In this document: positions 17,322 through 25,548 of the stretch, piece after piece
Layout: every line of letters begins with the position of its first letter
How positions within the stretch are numbered: the first letter of the stretch is position 1
Source of the DNA: an uncultured Allomuricauda sp.
Lineage (GTDB): Bacteria; Bacteroidota; Bacteroidia; Flavobacteriales; Flavobacteriaceae
NCBI RefSeq assembly: GCF_947499585.1
Contig: NZ_CANMOO010000002.1
Coordinates: 372,001 to 436,000, forward strand
Length of the DNA stretch: 64,000 bases
Direction of reading: 5' to 3'
Translations under genes and position numbers: made by a program
The notes under the pieces: generated by a model
What the model was told of the DNA's origin: nothing
Database searches by the model: none
Seen by the model: the letters and a program-made list of their open reading frames with translations, nothing else

Positions 17322-18341
17322 ATGAAAAAATATATATTGGCCATTTTAATGATGGCCACAATCGCATTTTATGCACAAGAAATTAATGATGAATCTCAAA
17401 AATGGTCTGCCGGCAGACCAGATGGACATGCTCCAATTTCAGTAATGGGAGATCATATGCATGGTAAGGGAGAGTGGATGTTTTCCTATCGCTATATGTA
17501 TATGAATATGGATGAACTTAAACAGGGCAGTGATGATGCCTCTTTTGATGATGCTTTAGCCAATTATATGGTAACTCCTACAAGTATGCCCATGAACATG
17601 CATATGCTAGGAGCCATGTTTGCACCTAGTGATAAAGTCACCTTAATGGCCATGTTTAATTATCTATCTATGGAAATGGATCATATTACTCGTATGGGAG
17701 GAACATTCACTACAGAATCCAGTGGTTTTGGAGATATTCAACTTGCTATTTTATATAAGTTCTTCAACAAAAACCAGCAAACACTTCATGGACAATTAGG
17801 ATTCTCAATTCCAACTGGAAGTGTTATCGAGAGTGATGTTACTCCAGCTTCCACACCAAATGAAACAGAATTGCCCTATCCTATGCAGGTGGGTAGTGGT
17901 ACGTTTGACCCCAACTTGGCATTGACCTATTTAGGTCAAAATGAATCTATTTCCTGGGGAAGTCAAATAAGAGGGGTGTTCCGATTTGGAGAAAATGATA
18001 GAGAATACCGTTACGGCAATCGATACAGCCTAAACAACTGGTTTGCCGTTAAGGCGAGTAATTGGATGAGTCTATCTGCCAGAATTGAAGGTCTTATTGT
18101 TGGGGAAATTGAAGGGGAGGACCCAAACCTAAATCCAATGATGGTCATTACCGCAGACACTAATAACTCTGGTGGAACCTATATCAACTCAGGCATTGGA
18201 GTAAATACCTACATTTCAAAAGGGGCACTTAAAAACCTAAGGTTTGGGTTTGAATTTGGATATCCGCTTTACCAAGACCTAAATGGTATTCAATTGAAGA
18301 TAAAGGAGACCTTAACTTTGGGAACACAATACTCTTTCTAA
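17322..18341 (+). CDS. methionine/histidine-rich outer-membrane barrel protein
   Basis: A 339-residue exported protein (signal MKKYILAILMMATIAFYAQ) that looks like a transporter-type outer-membrane beta-barrel (Phenol_MetA_deg-like), with alternating strands and a C-terminal aromatic (LGTQYSF). The N-terminal third is strikingly rich in Met and His: GDHMHGKGEWMFSYRYMYMN, then TSMPMNMHMLGAMF and YLSMEMDHITRMGG. Such composition is typical of periplasmic or outer-membrane copper-binding proteins. It lies between the CNGKC gene and the PepSY gene, and a GC-rich hairpin follows its stop. A role in copper export or storage is inferred from composition and context; no experimental relative is known to me. 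Confidence 0.65.
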   Translation: MKKYILAILMMATIAFYAQEINDESQKWSAGRPDGHAPISVMGDHMHGKGEWMFSYRYMYMNMDELKQGSDDASFDDALANYMVTPTSMPMNMHMLGAMFAPSDKVTLMAMFNYLSMEMDHITRMGGTFTTESSGFGDIQLAILYKFFNKNQQTLHGQLGFSIPTGSVIESDVTPASTPNETELPYPMQVGSGTFDPNLALTYLGQNESISWGSQIRGVFRFGENDREYRYGNRYSLNNWFAVKASNWMSLSARIEGLIVGEIEGEDPNLNPMMVITADTNNSGGTYINSGIGVNTYISKGALKNLRFGFEFGYPLYQDLNGIQLKIKETLTLGTQYSF

Positions 18342-18350
18342 CAAATAACT

Positions 18351-18373
18351 CCTGGGGTGCTTTGCGCCCCAGG
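18351..18373 (+). terminator. GC-rich hairpin after barrel protein gene
   Basis: CCTGGGGTGC and GCGCCCCAGG pair over 10 positions (one G-T) with a TTT loop, followed by TAATTTT. It lies 9 bases after the stop and 13 bases before the PepSY start, so it may attenuate rather than stop transcription. It also argues against the GTG at 18357 being the PepSY start. Confidence 0.55.
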
Positions 18374-18386
18374 TAATTTTAAGATT

Positions 18387-19124
18387 ATGACCAAAAGAAA
18401 AATCATACAGCTCAATAGAAAATGGCATCGATATCTTGGCGTTGTATTGGGCATCCAATTTTTACTATGGACTTTGGGAGGGTTATATTTTAGCTGGACT
18501 GATATTGATGAAATACGTGGCGACAATTTAAAAGAACAACAGCCTTTCCTTTACAAATCAGATTCCTTGGTTTCTCCAAGTGTTTTTTTAACAACCCACT
18601 TTACTTCAAAAGACAGTATTTTATCCTTGGAATTAACAACTGTTCTAGAGAACCCGACTTATAGAGTAGTTTATTATTCGGAACAACAGAAAAGGGCGAA
18701 ACTGTTCAATGCAATTACAGGGACATTGGAAGCCCCTTTAACAAAAGAGGAGGCTATTCTGATTGCAAAAACAGGTTTGAATGTAGATGCAGAATTGTCT
18801 CAAGTGGAATACTTAGTTGAAACGGGGAAACATCATGAATATAGAGGCAGACCTTTACCAGTCTATGCCATTACCTTTAGTGAGCCTGCAAACACAACAA
18901 TTTATGTTTCCAAAGACTATGGAAATATTCAAACGTTTAGAAGTAACCAATGGCGCGCATTCGATTTTTTGTGGATGCTACATACCATGGATTATGAAGG
19001 GCGAGATAATTTTAATAATATTTTGTTGAGGGCTTTTGCTCTGTTTGGACTTTTTAGTATTCTATCTGGATTTAGTTTGTATATTTTTACATCAAGAATT
19101 TTTAATAAAAAAAGAATAAAATGA
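18387..19124 (+). CDS. PepSY-domain membrane protein
   Basis: A 245-residue protein with the PepSY_TM layout: a basic N-terminus (MTKRKIIQLNRKWHRYLGVV), a first transmembrane helix that contains GGLYFSW, a periplasmic PepSY region with an ITGTLEAPLTKEEAILIAK helix, and a C-terminal helix near 212-234. PepSY_TM proteins are found with iron and copper uptake or reduction genes. The ATG used here gives the natural RKWHRYLG start; an earlier in-frame GTG lies inside a hairpin and is unlikely. The stop overlaps the next start by four bases (ATGA), so the two are translationally coupled. A role in metal reduction or transport across the inner membrane is inferred. Confidence 0.8.
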   Translation: MTKRKIIQLNRKWHRYLGVVLGIQFLLWTLGGLYFSWTDIDEIRGDNLKEQQPFLYKSDSLVSPSVFLTTHFTSKDSILSLELTTVLENPTYRVVYYSEQQKRAKLFNAITGTLEAPLTKEEAILIAKTGLNVDAELSQVEYLVETGKHHEYRGRPLPVYAITFSEPANTTIYVSKDYGNIQTFRSNQWRAFDFLWMLHTMDYEGRDNFNNILLRAFALFGLFSILSGFSLYIFTSRIFNKKRIK

Positions 19125-19543
19125 AAAAAACTCTGTTATCCGTATTTCTTGTTTTGTTTCTTCTTTCCTCATGCAAGCAAGAAAAAAAAGCACCAGAAGG
19201 ACCAACTCAAATGCAGCAAGTAATGGCCGTGCATGATGAGGTAATGCCAAAAATGGGAACCTTGGGAAAATTAGTTGGTGAGCTCAAAAGTAAAGTTGAC
19301 ACTACCGAAACCGGACGTCAATATGAAGCTGCTATGAAAGACCTACAAGTTGCAAACACTGCAATGATGGATTGGATGATGGCATTTGGAAACCGTTTTG
19401 ATTCTGATGAAATCTTAGATGGAAAAGAACTTTCTGAAGAAAAACAAAGGTGGCTAGATGAAGAAGAGACCAAGGTGAATGCTCTTAAGGAACAAATCAA
19501 TTCCAGTATTAAAAAAGCAGAAGCTCTTTTGGCTACAGAATAG
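19121..19543 (+). CDS. methionine-rich small lipoprotein
   Basis: A 140-residue lipoprotein. The signal MKKTLLSVFLVLFLLSSC gives lipidated C18. The mature part is helical and methionine-rich: TQMQQVMAVHDEVMPKMG, then MKDLQVANTAMMDWMMAFGN, followed by an acidic coiled coil. Relatives in Flavobacteriia carry the odd automatic label viral A-type inclusion protein, which is not informative. Paired Met/His positions suggest binding of a soft metal such as copper(I). The gene overlaps the PepSY gene by four bases and ends the cluster. It is convergent with gldD, with a 2-base gap. Confidence 0.6.
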   Translation: MKKTLLSVFLVLFLLSSCKQEKKAPEGPTQMQQVMAVHDEVMPKMGTLGKLVGELKSKVDTTETGRQYEAAMKDLQVANTAMMDWMMAFGNRFDSDEILDGKELSEEKQRWLDEEETKVNALKEQINSSIKKAEALLATE

Positions 19544-19545
19544 TG

Positions 19546-20103
19546 TTATTTTTTCCAGCGTAACGTTTCCATTATCCTTCTAATATCTTTTTGCATATAA
19601 AAAGCTGCAGGAAGAATAGAATCATAATTAGGTTTTGCATAAAAATAGAGTGACCCAGTTACAAAATGATTGATACTATCCGTAACATAGAACTGTGACT
19701 GGGATGCTGCATTACCGCTGACCTCATAAAACATTCCGTAAACTCCATCGTTGGAATTTAAAAAGGGCTGTTCCACGATATTATCAGCTTTTACCACATG
19801 CTCATAAGAGAGTTTTTGAGCATCGGTCAGTAGTATGTTAAGATTGTCCTTTACAGGTTTGTAGGTAATATAAATTGATCCCTTCATCATAGGGTAATCC
19901 AAAACCAAGGAACAGTTTTTGTTTTCTTTTACCGTTGATAATATATTAAGGTCAAAAGTATAAGAGCAATTTGCATCCAATTCTTTGTATTCTGCCTTTG
20001 GATAATCCAAACGCAACATCGCTTGGGGCTTTGGTAAAACTTCGTCTTTACAACTTACAAAAAGAGCAAGAACAATTATGATTGAAAAACAACTATGCTT
20101 CAT
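19546..20103 (-). CDS. gldD: gliding motility lipoprotein GldD
   Basis: A 185-residue lipoprotein (signal ending in LALFVSC, Cys17) of the GldD family. GldD is required for gliding and for stability or function of the type IX secretion and gliding machinery in Flavobacterium. Family features are visible: PKPQAMLRLDYPKAEYK after the lipobox, CSYTFDLN, MMKGSIYITY and the end FYMQKDIRRIMETLRWK. Length matches relatives. The gene overlaps gldE by 11 bases in the conserved order mutY-ssb-gldE-gldD, so it is the last gene of that operon. Genome-wide gliding cannot be inferred from this gene alone, because other gld and spr genes lie outside the window. Confidence 0.93.
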   Translation of the reverse strand: MKHSCFSIIIVLALFVSCKDEVLPKPQAMLRLDYPKAEYKELDANCSYTFDLNILSTVKENKNCSLVLDYPMMKGSIYITYKPVKDNLNILLTDAQKLSYEHVVKADNIVEQPFLNSNDGVYGMFYEVSGNAASQSQFYVTDSINHFVTGSLYFYAKPNYDSILPAAFYMQKDIRRIMETLRWKK

Positions 20104-21421
20104 GTGGTAATGTGACTTTTATGCGTTTTAACCTCTTCTTATCCAAACTTTCTACAATGAATTGATAGTCTTTAAACAGTACTTTTTCTCCCCGCTTTGG
20201 AAAACTGCCTGAAATCTCTAAAACAAACCCTGCAATGGTTTCTGATTCTCCTTTTTGTCCTTCAAAGGCTTCTTCATCTTCAATCTTTACCACACGATAA
20301 AAATCCTTTAGGGTAGTTTTCCCGTCAAAAACATAGTTATAATCATCTAACTTAGAGAAAACCAAATCCTCATCATCGAATTCATCACTAATATCCCCAA
20401 CAATCTCTTCAATAATGTCTTCCAAAGTTACTATCCCAGAAGTTCCTCCGTACTCGTCCACTACAACGGCAAGATGGTTCTTTTTCTCTTGGAATTCCAA
20501 CAGCAAATCGTCCAGTTTTTTATTCTCCGGAACAAAATAGGGTTCACGAATCAAAGACATCCAATTGAAACTTTTCCTATCAATATATGGCAATAAATCC
20601 TTTACGTAAAGAACACCCAAAACGTTGTCCATATTTTCTGAAAAAACAGGAATCCGAGAGTAGCCATTATTTTTTATTTCTTGAATTACCTCTGGGAATT
20701 TCATTTCTTCGTCCAAAGCAAAAATATCGATACGAGGTCGCATAACCTGTTTGGTATCGGTATTTCCAAAAGTCACTATCCCTTCTAATATCTTTTGCTC
20801 CTCTTTTGTGGTGTCCCCTTCAGAAGCCAATTCAAGAGCTTGGGATAAATGATCCACACTTAAATTGGATTTCTGCTTCCCCAATTTTTCCTGAAGAAAA
20901 ATAGTAGCTGAACTCATAGGTGAGCTTAAAGGTGTAAATAAGGTATTTAAAATTTTTAAGGGGATGGACATAAAATGCGAAAACTGAATCTTGTTTCTAT
21001 TTGCATAGATTTTTGGCAGTATTTCGCCAAACATCAGAATTAGAAATGTGGCCACAATCACCTCTAAAAGAAAACGTACTGAGACCGCGCCGAACAAAGT
21101 TTGGTTTACCTGCGAAAAAATAACATTGCCAATAGAGCTGAATAGCAAAACAATTCCAATATTAATGGTATTGTTGGTAATCAAGATGGTTGCCAATAGT
21201 TTTTTAGGCTTATTTAGTAGCCGAACTATTAATTTGCTTCTAGAAGTGTCTGTTTCTTCCAGTTCGTTTAAATCTGTTTGCGAGAGACCAAAAAAAGCTA
21301 CCTCAGCCCCAGAAATGAGCGCAGAGCATACTAAAAGAAGTAAAAGTACAATCACCTTTATTGTGAAGATACCGCTAAAGGTGGTCAAGAAAAACGCCAA
21401 ACAATAGGGCTCAGGATCCAA
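20093..21421 (-). CDS. gldE: gliding motility-associated protein GldE (CNNM/CorC-like)
   Basis: A 442-residue membrane protein. The N-terminal CNNM (DUF21) domain has about four hydrophobic helices (around 15-175), including LISGAEVAFFGLSQTDLNEL. A CBS-domain pair follows (about 215-345, VMRPRIDIFALDEEM and VVVDEYGGTSGIVTLEDIIE), and then a CorC_HlyC domain (about 360-440). CNNM/CorC proteins are linked to magnesium or other ion efflux. GldE is the Bacteroidota version that supports GldD function in gliding. It lies between ssb and gldD; its 3' end overlaps gldD by 11 bases and a 26-base gap separates it from ssb. Confidence 0.93.
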   Translation of the reverse strand: MDPEPYCLAFFLTTFSGIFTIKVIVLLLLLVCSALISGAEVAFFGLSQTDLNELEETDTSRSKLIVRLLNKPKKLLATILITNNTINIGIVLLFSSIGNVIFSQVNQTLFGAVSVRFLLEVIVATFLILMFGEILPKIYANRNKIQFSHFMSIPLKILNTLFTPLSSPMSSATIFLQEKLGKQKSNLSVDHLSQALELASEGDTTKEEQKILEGIVTFGNTDTKQVMRPRIDIFALDEEMKFPEVIQEIKNNGYSRIPVFSENMDNVLGVLYVKDLLPYIDRKSFNWMSLIREPYFVPENKKLDDLLLEFQEKKNHLAVVVDEYGGTSGIVTLEDIIEEIVGDISDEFDDEDLVFSKLDDYNYVFDGKTTLKDFYRVVKIEDEEAFEGQKGESETIAGFVLEISGSFPKRGEKVLFKDYQFIVESLDKKRLKRIKVTLPHEA

Positions 21422-21447
21422 ATGTATATTGTTTTAAACTTATTTCT

Positions 21448-21903
21448 TTAGAATGGCAGGTCATCATCCTGTTCCGATTCATCAACCGGTGCAGGTTCTA
21501 CAGACTTTACAGGCTTGTTTTGTACCGCTGCCGCAGGCGACTGCTGTGTACTTGCCATGCTTTCTTTCTTAGTGGACAAAAATGTAAAATCCTGAACATG
21601 TACTTCTGTAGTATATCTGGTATTGCCGTCTTCTCCTTGCCATTGTCGGTTTTTCAACCTTCCTTCCAAATATACCTTATCTCCTTTACTCAGGTACTTT
21701 TCACATATTTCAGCGGCTTTATTTCTTACAACAATATTATGCCAATCTGTGTTGGTAACTTTCTCTCCTGTTTGTTTATTGGTGTAGGTTTCATTGGTAG
21801 CCAAAGGAAATCTTGCAATGCAGTTGCCTCCTTCAAAATAATGGATTTTTACTTCGTCTCCTAAATGCCCAATTAGCATCACTTTATTTAATGTTCCGCT
21901 CAT
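21448..21903 (-). CDS. ssb: single-stranded DNA-binding protein
   Basis: SSB of 151 residues. An OB-fold DNA-binding domain spans about 1-110, with MSGTLNKVMLIGHLGDEVKI, then WHNIVVRNKAAEICEKYLSKG and the ensuing GDKVYLEGRL. A short Pro/Ala/Gln linker follows, and then the acidic tip EQDDDLPF that recruits replication and repair partners. It follows mutY by 23 bases and precedes gldE by 26, on one transcript. The gene pairing with mutY is a conserved Bacteroidota arrangement. Confidence 0.97.
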   Translation of the reverse strand: MSGTLNKVMLIGHLGDEVKIHYFEGGNCIARFPLATNETYTNKQTGEKVTNTDWHNIVVRNKAAEICEKYLSKGDKVYLEGRLKNRQWQGEDGNTRYTTEVHVQDFTFLSTKKESMASTQQSPAAAVQNKPVKSVEPAPVDESEQDDDLPF

Positions 21904-21926
21904 AATTGTTTAATTAGTCAAAAGTA

Positions 21927-22964
21927 CTAAATTTTAAATGTTTTGATGAAGTCAGCGATCAAAACTGGAACAGGAAAAGTGTGAATCTGTTCCCATGAAA
22001 TTCCGTCTTTTAAAATCTCCTTTGTTTCCAAAATCCAAAACCTTGTATGCAAGTGTTGGTGAGATAGTTTGTGCACTACTGGTTGTTCATTGTGCAGTGT
22101 TATGGTTTTTGAACTGGGTAGATCAGGTTGTTTTACCATTTCCTCATTTAATTCATTCAATTCCAATATTTTTCCCGATTCCATTAAAGGAAATTGATAT
22201 AGGTTTTGCCATATCCCTTTACCTTGCCGTTGCTCCAATAAAGTGTTCTTATCCTTATCCAAAACAATCAAATAGTTAAAATATCGATTTTTTACTTTTA
22301 CATTTTTGATTTTTACAGGCAAACTTCCTATTCTATTTTCCTTTAAGGCCACACAACTATCATTTAAAGGGCATAACAAACAGTATGGTTTCTTTGGGGC
22401 ACATTGTATGGCACCAAATTCCATAATACCCTGATTGTAATCCCTAATATTTTCCGTATTCATTACATCCCTAGCCAATTCCTTGAAATATTTAATTCCC
22501 ATGGGGCTATTGATGGGTAAATCCACTCCAAAATACCTAGAAAGAACACGGTATACATTACCGTCCACAACAGGCTCTGGCAAATCAAAACATATAGAAG
22601 CAATAGCACTAGCGGTATAGTCACCAACTCCTTTTAATCCCTTAAGTTCCTTATAAGTTCTTGGAAAATTACCTTCGTATTTCTCCACTACTATTTTCGC
22701 AGTGGCATGAAGGTTTCTGGCTCTGGAATAGTATCCTAAGCCTTGCCATAGTTTTAAAACCTTTTCTTCTTTGGCATTTGCAAGGTCAAAGACCGTAGGA
22801 AAAGCTTCTAAGAACTTATGATAATATGGTGTTCCTTGGGCAACACGTGTTTGCTGCAACATAATTTCTGAAAGCCAAATCTTGTAAGGATCCGTAGTAG
22901 CTCTCCACGGAAGTTCGCGTTTATGCTGATCGTACCATTTCAAGATTTTTTGGGAAAAAGACAT
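21927..22964 (-). CDS. mutY: A/G-specific adenine DNA glycosylase MutY
   Basis: A 345-residue glycosylase that removes adenine mispaired with 8-oxoguanine. The N-terminal catalytic part has LPWRATTDPYKIWLSEIMLQ with the catalytic Glu in SEIMLQQTR. The helix-hairpin-helix LKGLKGVGDYTASAIAS precedes the catalytic Asp in VDGNVYRVLSR. The 4Fe-4S cluster cysteines lie in CAPKKPYCLLCPLNDSC (C-x6-C-x2-C-x5-C). The C-terminal 120 residues are a Nudix-like 8-oxoG recognition domain. It is the first gene of mutY-ssb-gldE-gldD and is divergent from HU. Confidence 0.97.
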   Translation of the reverse strand: MSFSQKILKWYDQHKRELPWRATTDPYKIWLSEIMLQQTRVAQGTPYYHKFLEAFPTVFDLANAKEEKVLKLWQGLGYYSRARNLHATAKIVVEKYEGNFPRTYKELKGLKGVGDYTASAIASICFDLPEPVVDGNVYRVLSRYFGVDLPINSPMGIKYFKELARDVMNTENIRDYNQGIMEFGAIQCAPKKPYCLLCPLNDSCVALKENRIGSLPVKIKNVKVKNRYFNYLIVLDKDKNTLLEQRQGKGIWQNLYQFPLMESGKILELNELNEEMVKQPDLPSSKTITLHNEQPVVHKLSHQHLHTRFWILETKEILKDGISWEQIHTFPVPVLIADFIKTFKI

Positions 22965-23045
22965 GTAGGTAAATACTAATGGTTAAATGTAGCAGTTTAT
23001 ATACTTAAAATTAAAGGGTTTAAACAAAAGATTAATTTAAATTTT

Positions 23046-23053
23046 TATATTTG
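23046..23053 (+). promoter_or_regulatory. -7 element of the HU gene promoter
   Basis: TATATTTG is an exact TAnnTTTG match followed by C, 34 bases before the HU start. The -33 region is A/T-rich without a clear TTTG. Confidence 0.5.
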
Positions 23054-23087
23054 CAAGCCTAAAAAAATAAGAAAATAATAATACGAA

Positions 23088-23378
23088 ATGACGAAAGCAG
23101 ATATTGTAACTAGAATCTCAGAAAAACTAGGTATTGAAAAAGGAGACGTACAAGCAACGGTAGAATCGTTTATGGAGGAGGTTAAATCGTCCTTGGAGAA
23201 CGGTGATAATGTTTATTTAAGAGGTTTTGGAAGCTTTATCATTAAGACAAGAGCGGAAAAAACAGGTAGAAACATTTCTAAGAACACTACTATTAAAATT
23301 CCTGCACACAACATCCCTGCCTTCAAACCAGCAAAAGTGTTTGTTGAAGGTGTAAAGAGCAACGTTCAAGTAAAATAA
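23088..23378 (+). CDS. HU/IHF-family DNA-binding protein
   Basis: A 96-residue nucleoid protein. The start MTKADIVTRISEKLGIEKGD is a typical HU N-terminus. It is followed by VYLRGFGSFIIKTRAEKTGRN, the beta-arm entry, and KIPAHNIPAFKPAK, which carries the DNA-intercalating proline region. It compacts DNA and supports recombination and replication. It is transcribed divergently from mutY. A 29-codon basic ORF starts 27 bases later and the pair ends in a clear terminator, so the two are probably one operon. Confidence 0.95.
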   Translation: MTKADIVTRISEKLGIEKGDVQATVESFMEEVKSSLENGDNVYLRGFGSFIIKTRAEKTGRNISKNTTIKIPAHNIPAFKPAKVFVEGVKSNVQVK

Positions 23379-23405
23379 TATAATTAACACTAAAGGAAGA
23401 GCCAT

Positions 23406-23495
23406 ATGCCGAGTGGTAAAAAAAGAAAAAGACATAAGGTAGCTACCCACAAGCGTAAAAAACGCAGGAGAGCTAACCGACACAAGAAAAAGTAG
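23406..23495 (+). CDS. 29-residue highly basic protein, probable ribosome-associated peptide
   Basis: A short ORF with sequence start MPSGKKRKRHKVATHKRKK and end RANRHKKK. Nearly two thirds of its residues are Lys, Arg or His, and there are no acidic residues. Near-identical tiny ORFs recur in Flavobacteriia at the same place between HU and rng, as I recall. The composition fits a small ribosomal protein lodged in rRNA. A Bacteroidota-specific ribosomal protein (named bL38) was described from a Flavobacterium ribosome structure; whether this ORF is that protein I cannot confirm. The stop codon lies inside the stem of the following terminator. The gene is easily missed by gene callers because of its size. 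Confidence 0.75.
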   Translation: MPSGKKRKRHKVATHKRKKRRRANRHKKK

Positions 23496-23513
23496 TTGTT
23501 ACAACTACTTTTT
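23487..23513 (+). terminator. rho-independent terminator after HU and the small basic ORF
   Basis: GTAGTTGT and ACAACTAC form the core stem, extended by flanking AAAAA/TTTTT, and the plus-strand T-run follows. The ORF stop codon lies within the left arm. Confidence 0.8.
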
Positions 23514-23647
23514 CATTTTACACACATACGTTCTTTGACATAGAGATTCAAGAAAAGAATTTCAATCGGTTTGAAAAAATCGATTCTATATATTGTTTAA
23601 TCATTTATCCCAGTAATATATTACGGGGTAAATAAAAATCGATTCAG

Positions 23648-25195
23648 GTGAATAGAGAATTAATTGTTAGATCTAGTCCTGATGCAGTCGATTTTGCCTT
23701 ACTAAAGGATGGAAAACTAATAGAATTACACAAAGATGAGGATGACAATGATTTTTCCGTTGGGGATATTTTCCTAGCCAAGATAAGAAAGCCAGTCACC
23801 GGCCTTAATGCGGCATTCGTAAATGTAGGTTATGAAAAAGATGCGTTCCTGCACTATCATGACCTAGGCCCGCAATTATCCTCCATGTTGCAATTCATAA
23901 AAAAAGTTAGAACGGGAAAGCTAAGAGACTATTCCCTAAAAGATTTTCCATTTGAAAAAGATATAGACAAGAATGGCAGTATTAACGAAGTTATTAAGGC
24001 CAATCAGTCATTATTGGTACAGATTGTAAAAGAACCCATTTCCACCAAAGGACCAAGAATTAGCTCAGAGCTTTCACTAGCAGGGCGTTACTTGGTAATG
24101 GTTCCATTTTCTGACCGTGTTTCCGTATCACAAAAAATAGGAAGCAAGGAAGAAAAAGACCGGCTTATACGACTTGTAAAAAGTATTAAGCCCAAAGGAT
24201 TTGGCGTTATTATACGTACCGTTGCAGAAGGCAAGAAAGTTGCAGAACTAGACAAAGATCTTCAGAATTTGTCCTCCAAATGGATGACAATGTGCAGGAA
24301 ACTGCAAAAAGCACCTCATCCATCCAAAGTATTGGTGGAGCTAAACAGAGCTTCTTCCATACTAAGAGATGTATTCAACGATTCTTTTACAGGAATACAT
24401 GTTGATGATGAGACCCTTTATAATCAAATCAAAGATTATTTACATGAAATCGCACCCCAAAAGGAGTCAATAGTAAAACATTATTCTGGCCCATCTCCAA
24501 TTTTTGAAAAATTTGGAATTGAGCGTCAAATAAAGACTTCGTTTGGCCGAACGGCTTCTATGAGCCGAGGGGCTTATCTTGTTATAGAACACACTGAAGC
24601 ACTCCATGTAATTGATGTGAACAGTGGTAACCGTTCCAATAAGGCTAAAAACCAAGAAGATACTGCTTTGGAAGTAAATTTATCCGCAGCATCCGAAATT
24701 GCAAGACAGCTACGCCTTCGTGACATGGGTGGAATTATTGTTATCGATTTCATTGATATGATCAAAGGTGATCACAGAAGAAAATTATTTGATCATCTAA
24801 GAGATGAAATGAAGGATGATAGGGCAAAACACAAGATTTTACCCCCCAGTAAATTTGGTCTGGTGCAAATTACCAGGCAAAGGGTTCGTCCAGAGATGAA
24901 TATCAAGACAAGTGAGGAAAACCCTAATGGTACGGGAGCGGAAATAGAAGCTCCTATTCTTTTAATTGACAGAATCAATGTTGATTTAGAAAGAATCATG
25001 AAAGGCAACCAGAAGGATGATAGTATTATTTTGAACATACATCCCTTTATTGCGGCTTATCTCACTAAAGGATTTCCATCTCCACGTTACAAGTGGTTCT
25101 TAGAATATAAGAAGTGGGTTAAAATTCAACCCAGAGATGCCTACACATACCTTGAATACCGTTTTAAAAACAAAGACGGCAAAACAATTAGATAA
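23648..25195 (+). CDS. rng: ribonuclease G/E family endoribonuclease
   Basis: A 515-residue RNase E/G catalytic-core protein for rRNA and mRNA processing. The S1-like domain spans about 35-130 (GDIFLAKIRKPVTGLNAAFVN). The RNase-H-like and DNase I-like core has the catalytic aspartates in HVIDVNSG and GGIIVIDFIDM. The Zn-link cysteines of E. coli RNase E are not seen, as expected for the short RNase G type. The start is GTG: an in-frame stop lies only a few codons upstream and no ATG is available. It follows the HU/small-ORF terminator, so it has its own promoter, and a clear terminator follows its stop. Confidence 0.95.
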   Translation: MNRELIVRSSPDAVDFALLKDGKLIELHKDEDDNDFSVGDIFLAKIRKPVTGLNAAFVNVGYEKDAFLHYHDLGPQLSSMLQFIKKVRTGKLRDYSLKDFPFEKDIDKNGSINEVIKANQSLLVQIVKEPISTKGPRISSELSLAGRYLVMVPFSDRVSVSQKIGSKEEKDRLIRLVKSIKPKGFGVIIRTVAEGKKVAELDKDLQNLSSKWMTMCRKLQKAPHPSKVLVELNRASSILRDVFNDSFTGIHVDDETLYNQIKDYLHEIAPQKESIVKHYSGPSPIFEKFGIERQIKTSFGRTASMSRGAYLVIEHTEALHVIDVNSGNRSNKAKNQEDTALEVNLSAASEIARQLRLRDMGGIIVIDFIDMIKGDHRRKLFDHLRDEMKDDRAKHKILPPSKFGLVQITRQRVRPEMNIKTSEENPNGTGAEIEAPILLIDRINVDLERIMKGNQKDDSIILNIHPFIAAYLTKGFPSPRYKWFLEYKKWVKIQPRDAYTYLEYRFKNKDGKTIR

Positions 25196-25200
25196 TACAA

Positions 25201-25230
25201 AGCGACTCTAGCAATAGGGTCGCTTTTTTT
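25201..25230 (+). terminator. rho-independent terminator of rng
   Basis: AGCGACTC and GGGTCGCT form an 8-base stem (one T-G pair) with an 8-base loop, followed by seven T. It starts 5 bases after the rng stop. Confidence 0.88.
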
Positions 25231-25278
25231 GTTTTTAGTATATTGAAAACAAATTATTGACCGGCAGGATATTCTAAA

Positions 25279-25536
25279 ATGAAGAATGAAAAAATAAAGA
25301 CACAATCATCTGAACAATTAAGACAAAGTATAAAAACCATTAAAGTAATAGTTGGGATGCTGATTGGGACTTCTGTTCTACTATTGCTCACAGTTCTATA
25401 TCTCTTTCTCTTCAAAAAAGATAATTCTGCACTTCCTCTTTTAATAGTTATGATAGGTTCTGCTATCATTGTTCTCATTAATTTGAAACAAGCCAGACTT
25501 ATGCAAGCTGAACTTGATTCCCGCAATAACTCGTAA
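25279..25536 (+). CDS. small two-helix membrane protein, unknown function
   Basis: An 85-residue protein with a polar N-terminus (MKNEKIKTQSSEQLRQSIKT), two transmembrane helices (about 22-45 and 53-70) joined by a short KKDNS loop, and a polar C-terminus. No family motif was recognised. It lies 12 bases upstream of recX on the same strand and may be co-transcribed with it. An antisense ORF over the same stretch lacks any plausible features, and the sense frame is favoured by the membrane pattern and by its fit to neighbouring genes. Confidence 0.65.
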   Translation: MKNEKIKTQSSEQLRQSIKTIKVIVGMLIGTSVLLLLTVLYLFLFKKDNSALPLLIVMIGSAIIVLINLKQARLMQAELDSRNNS

Positions 25537-25548
25537 CTCTTTCTATAT

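Noticed and set aside
18357..18386. GTG start for the PepSY protein
   Set aside because: The extra residues are encoded by a GC-rich terminator-like hairpin; ATG at 18387 gives the normal RKWHRYLG start.
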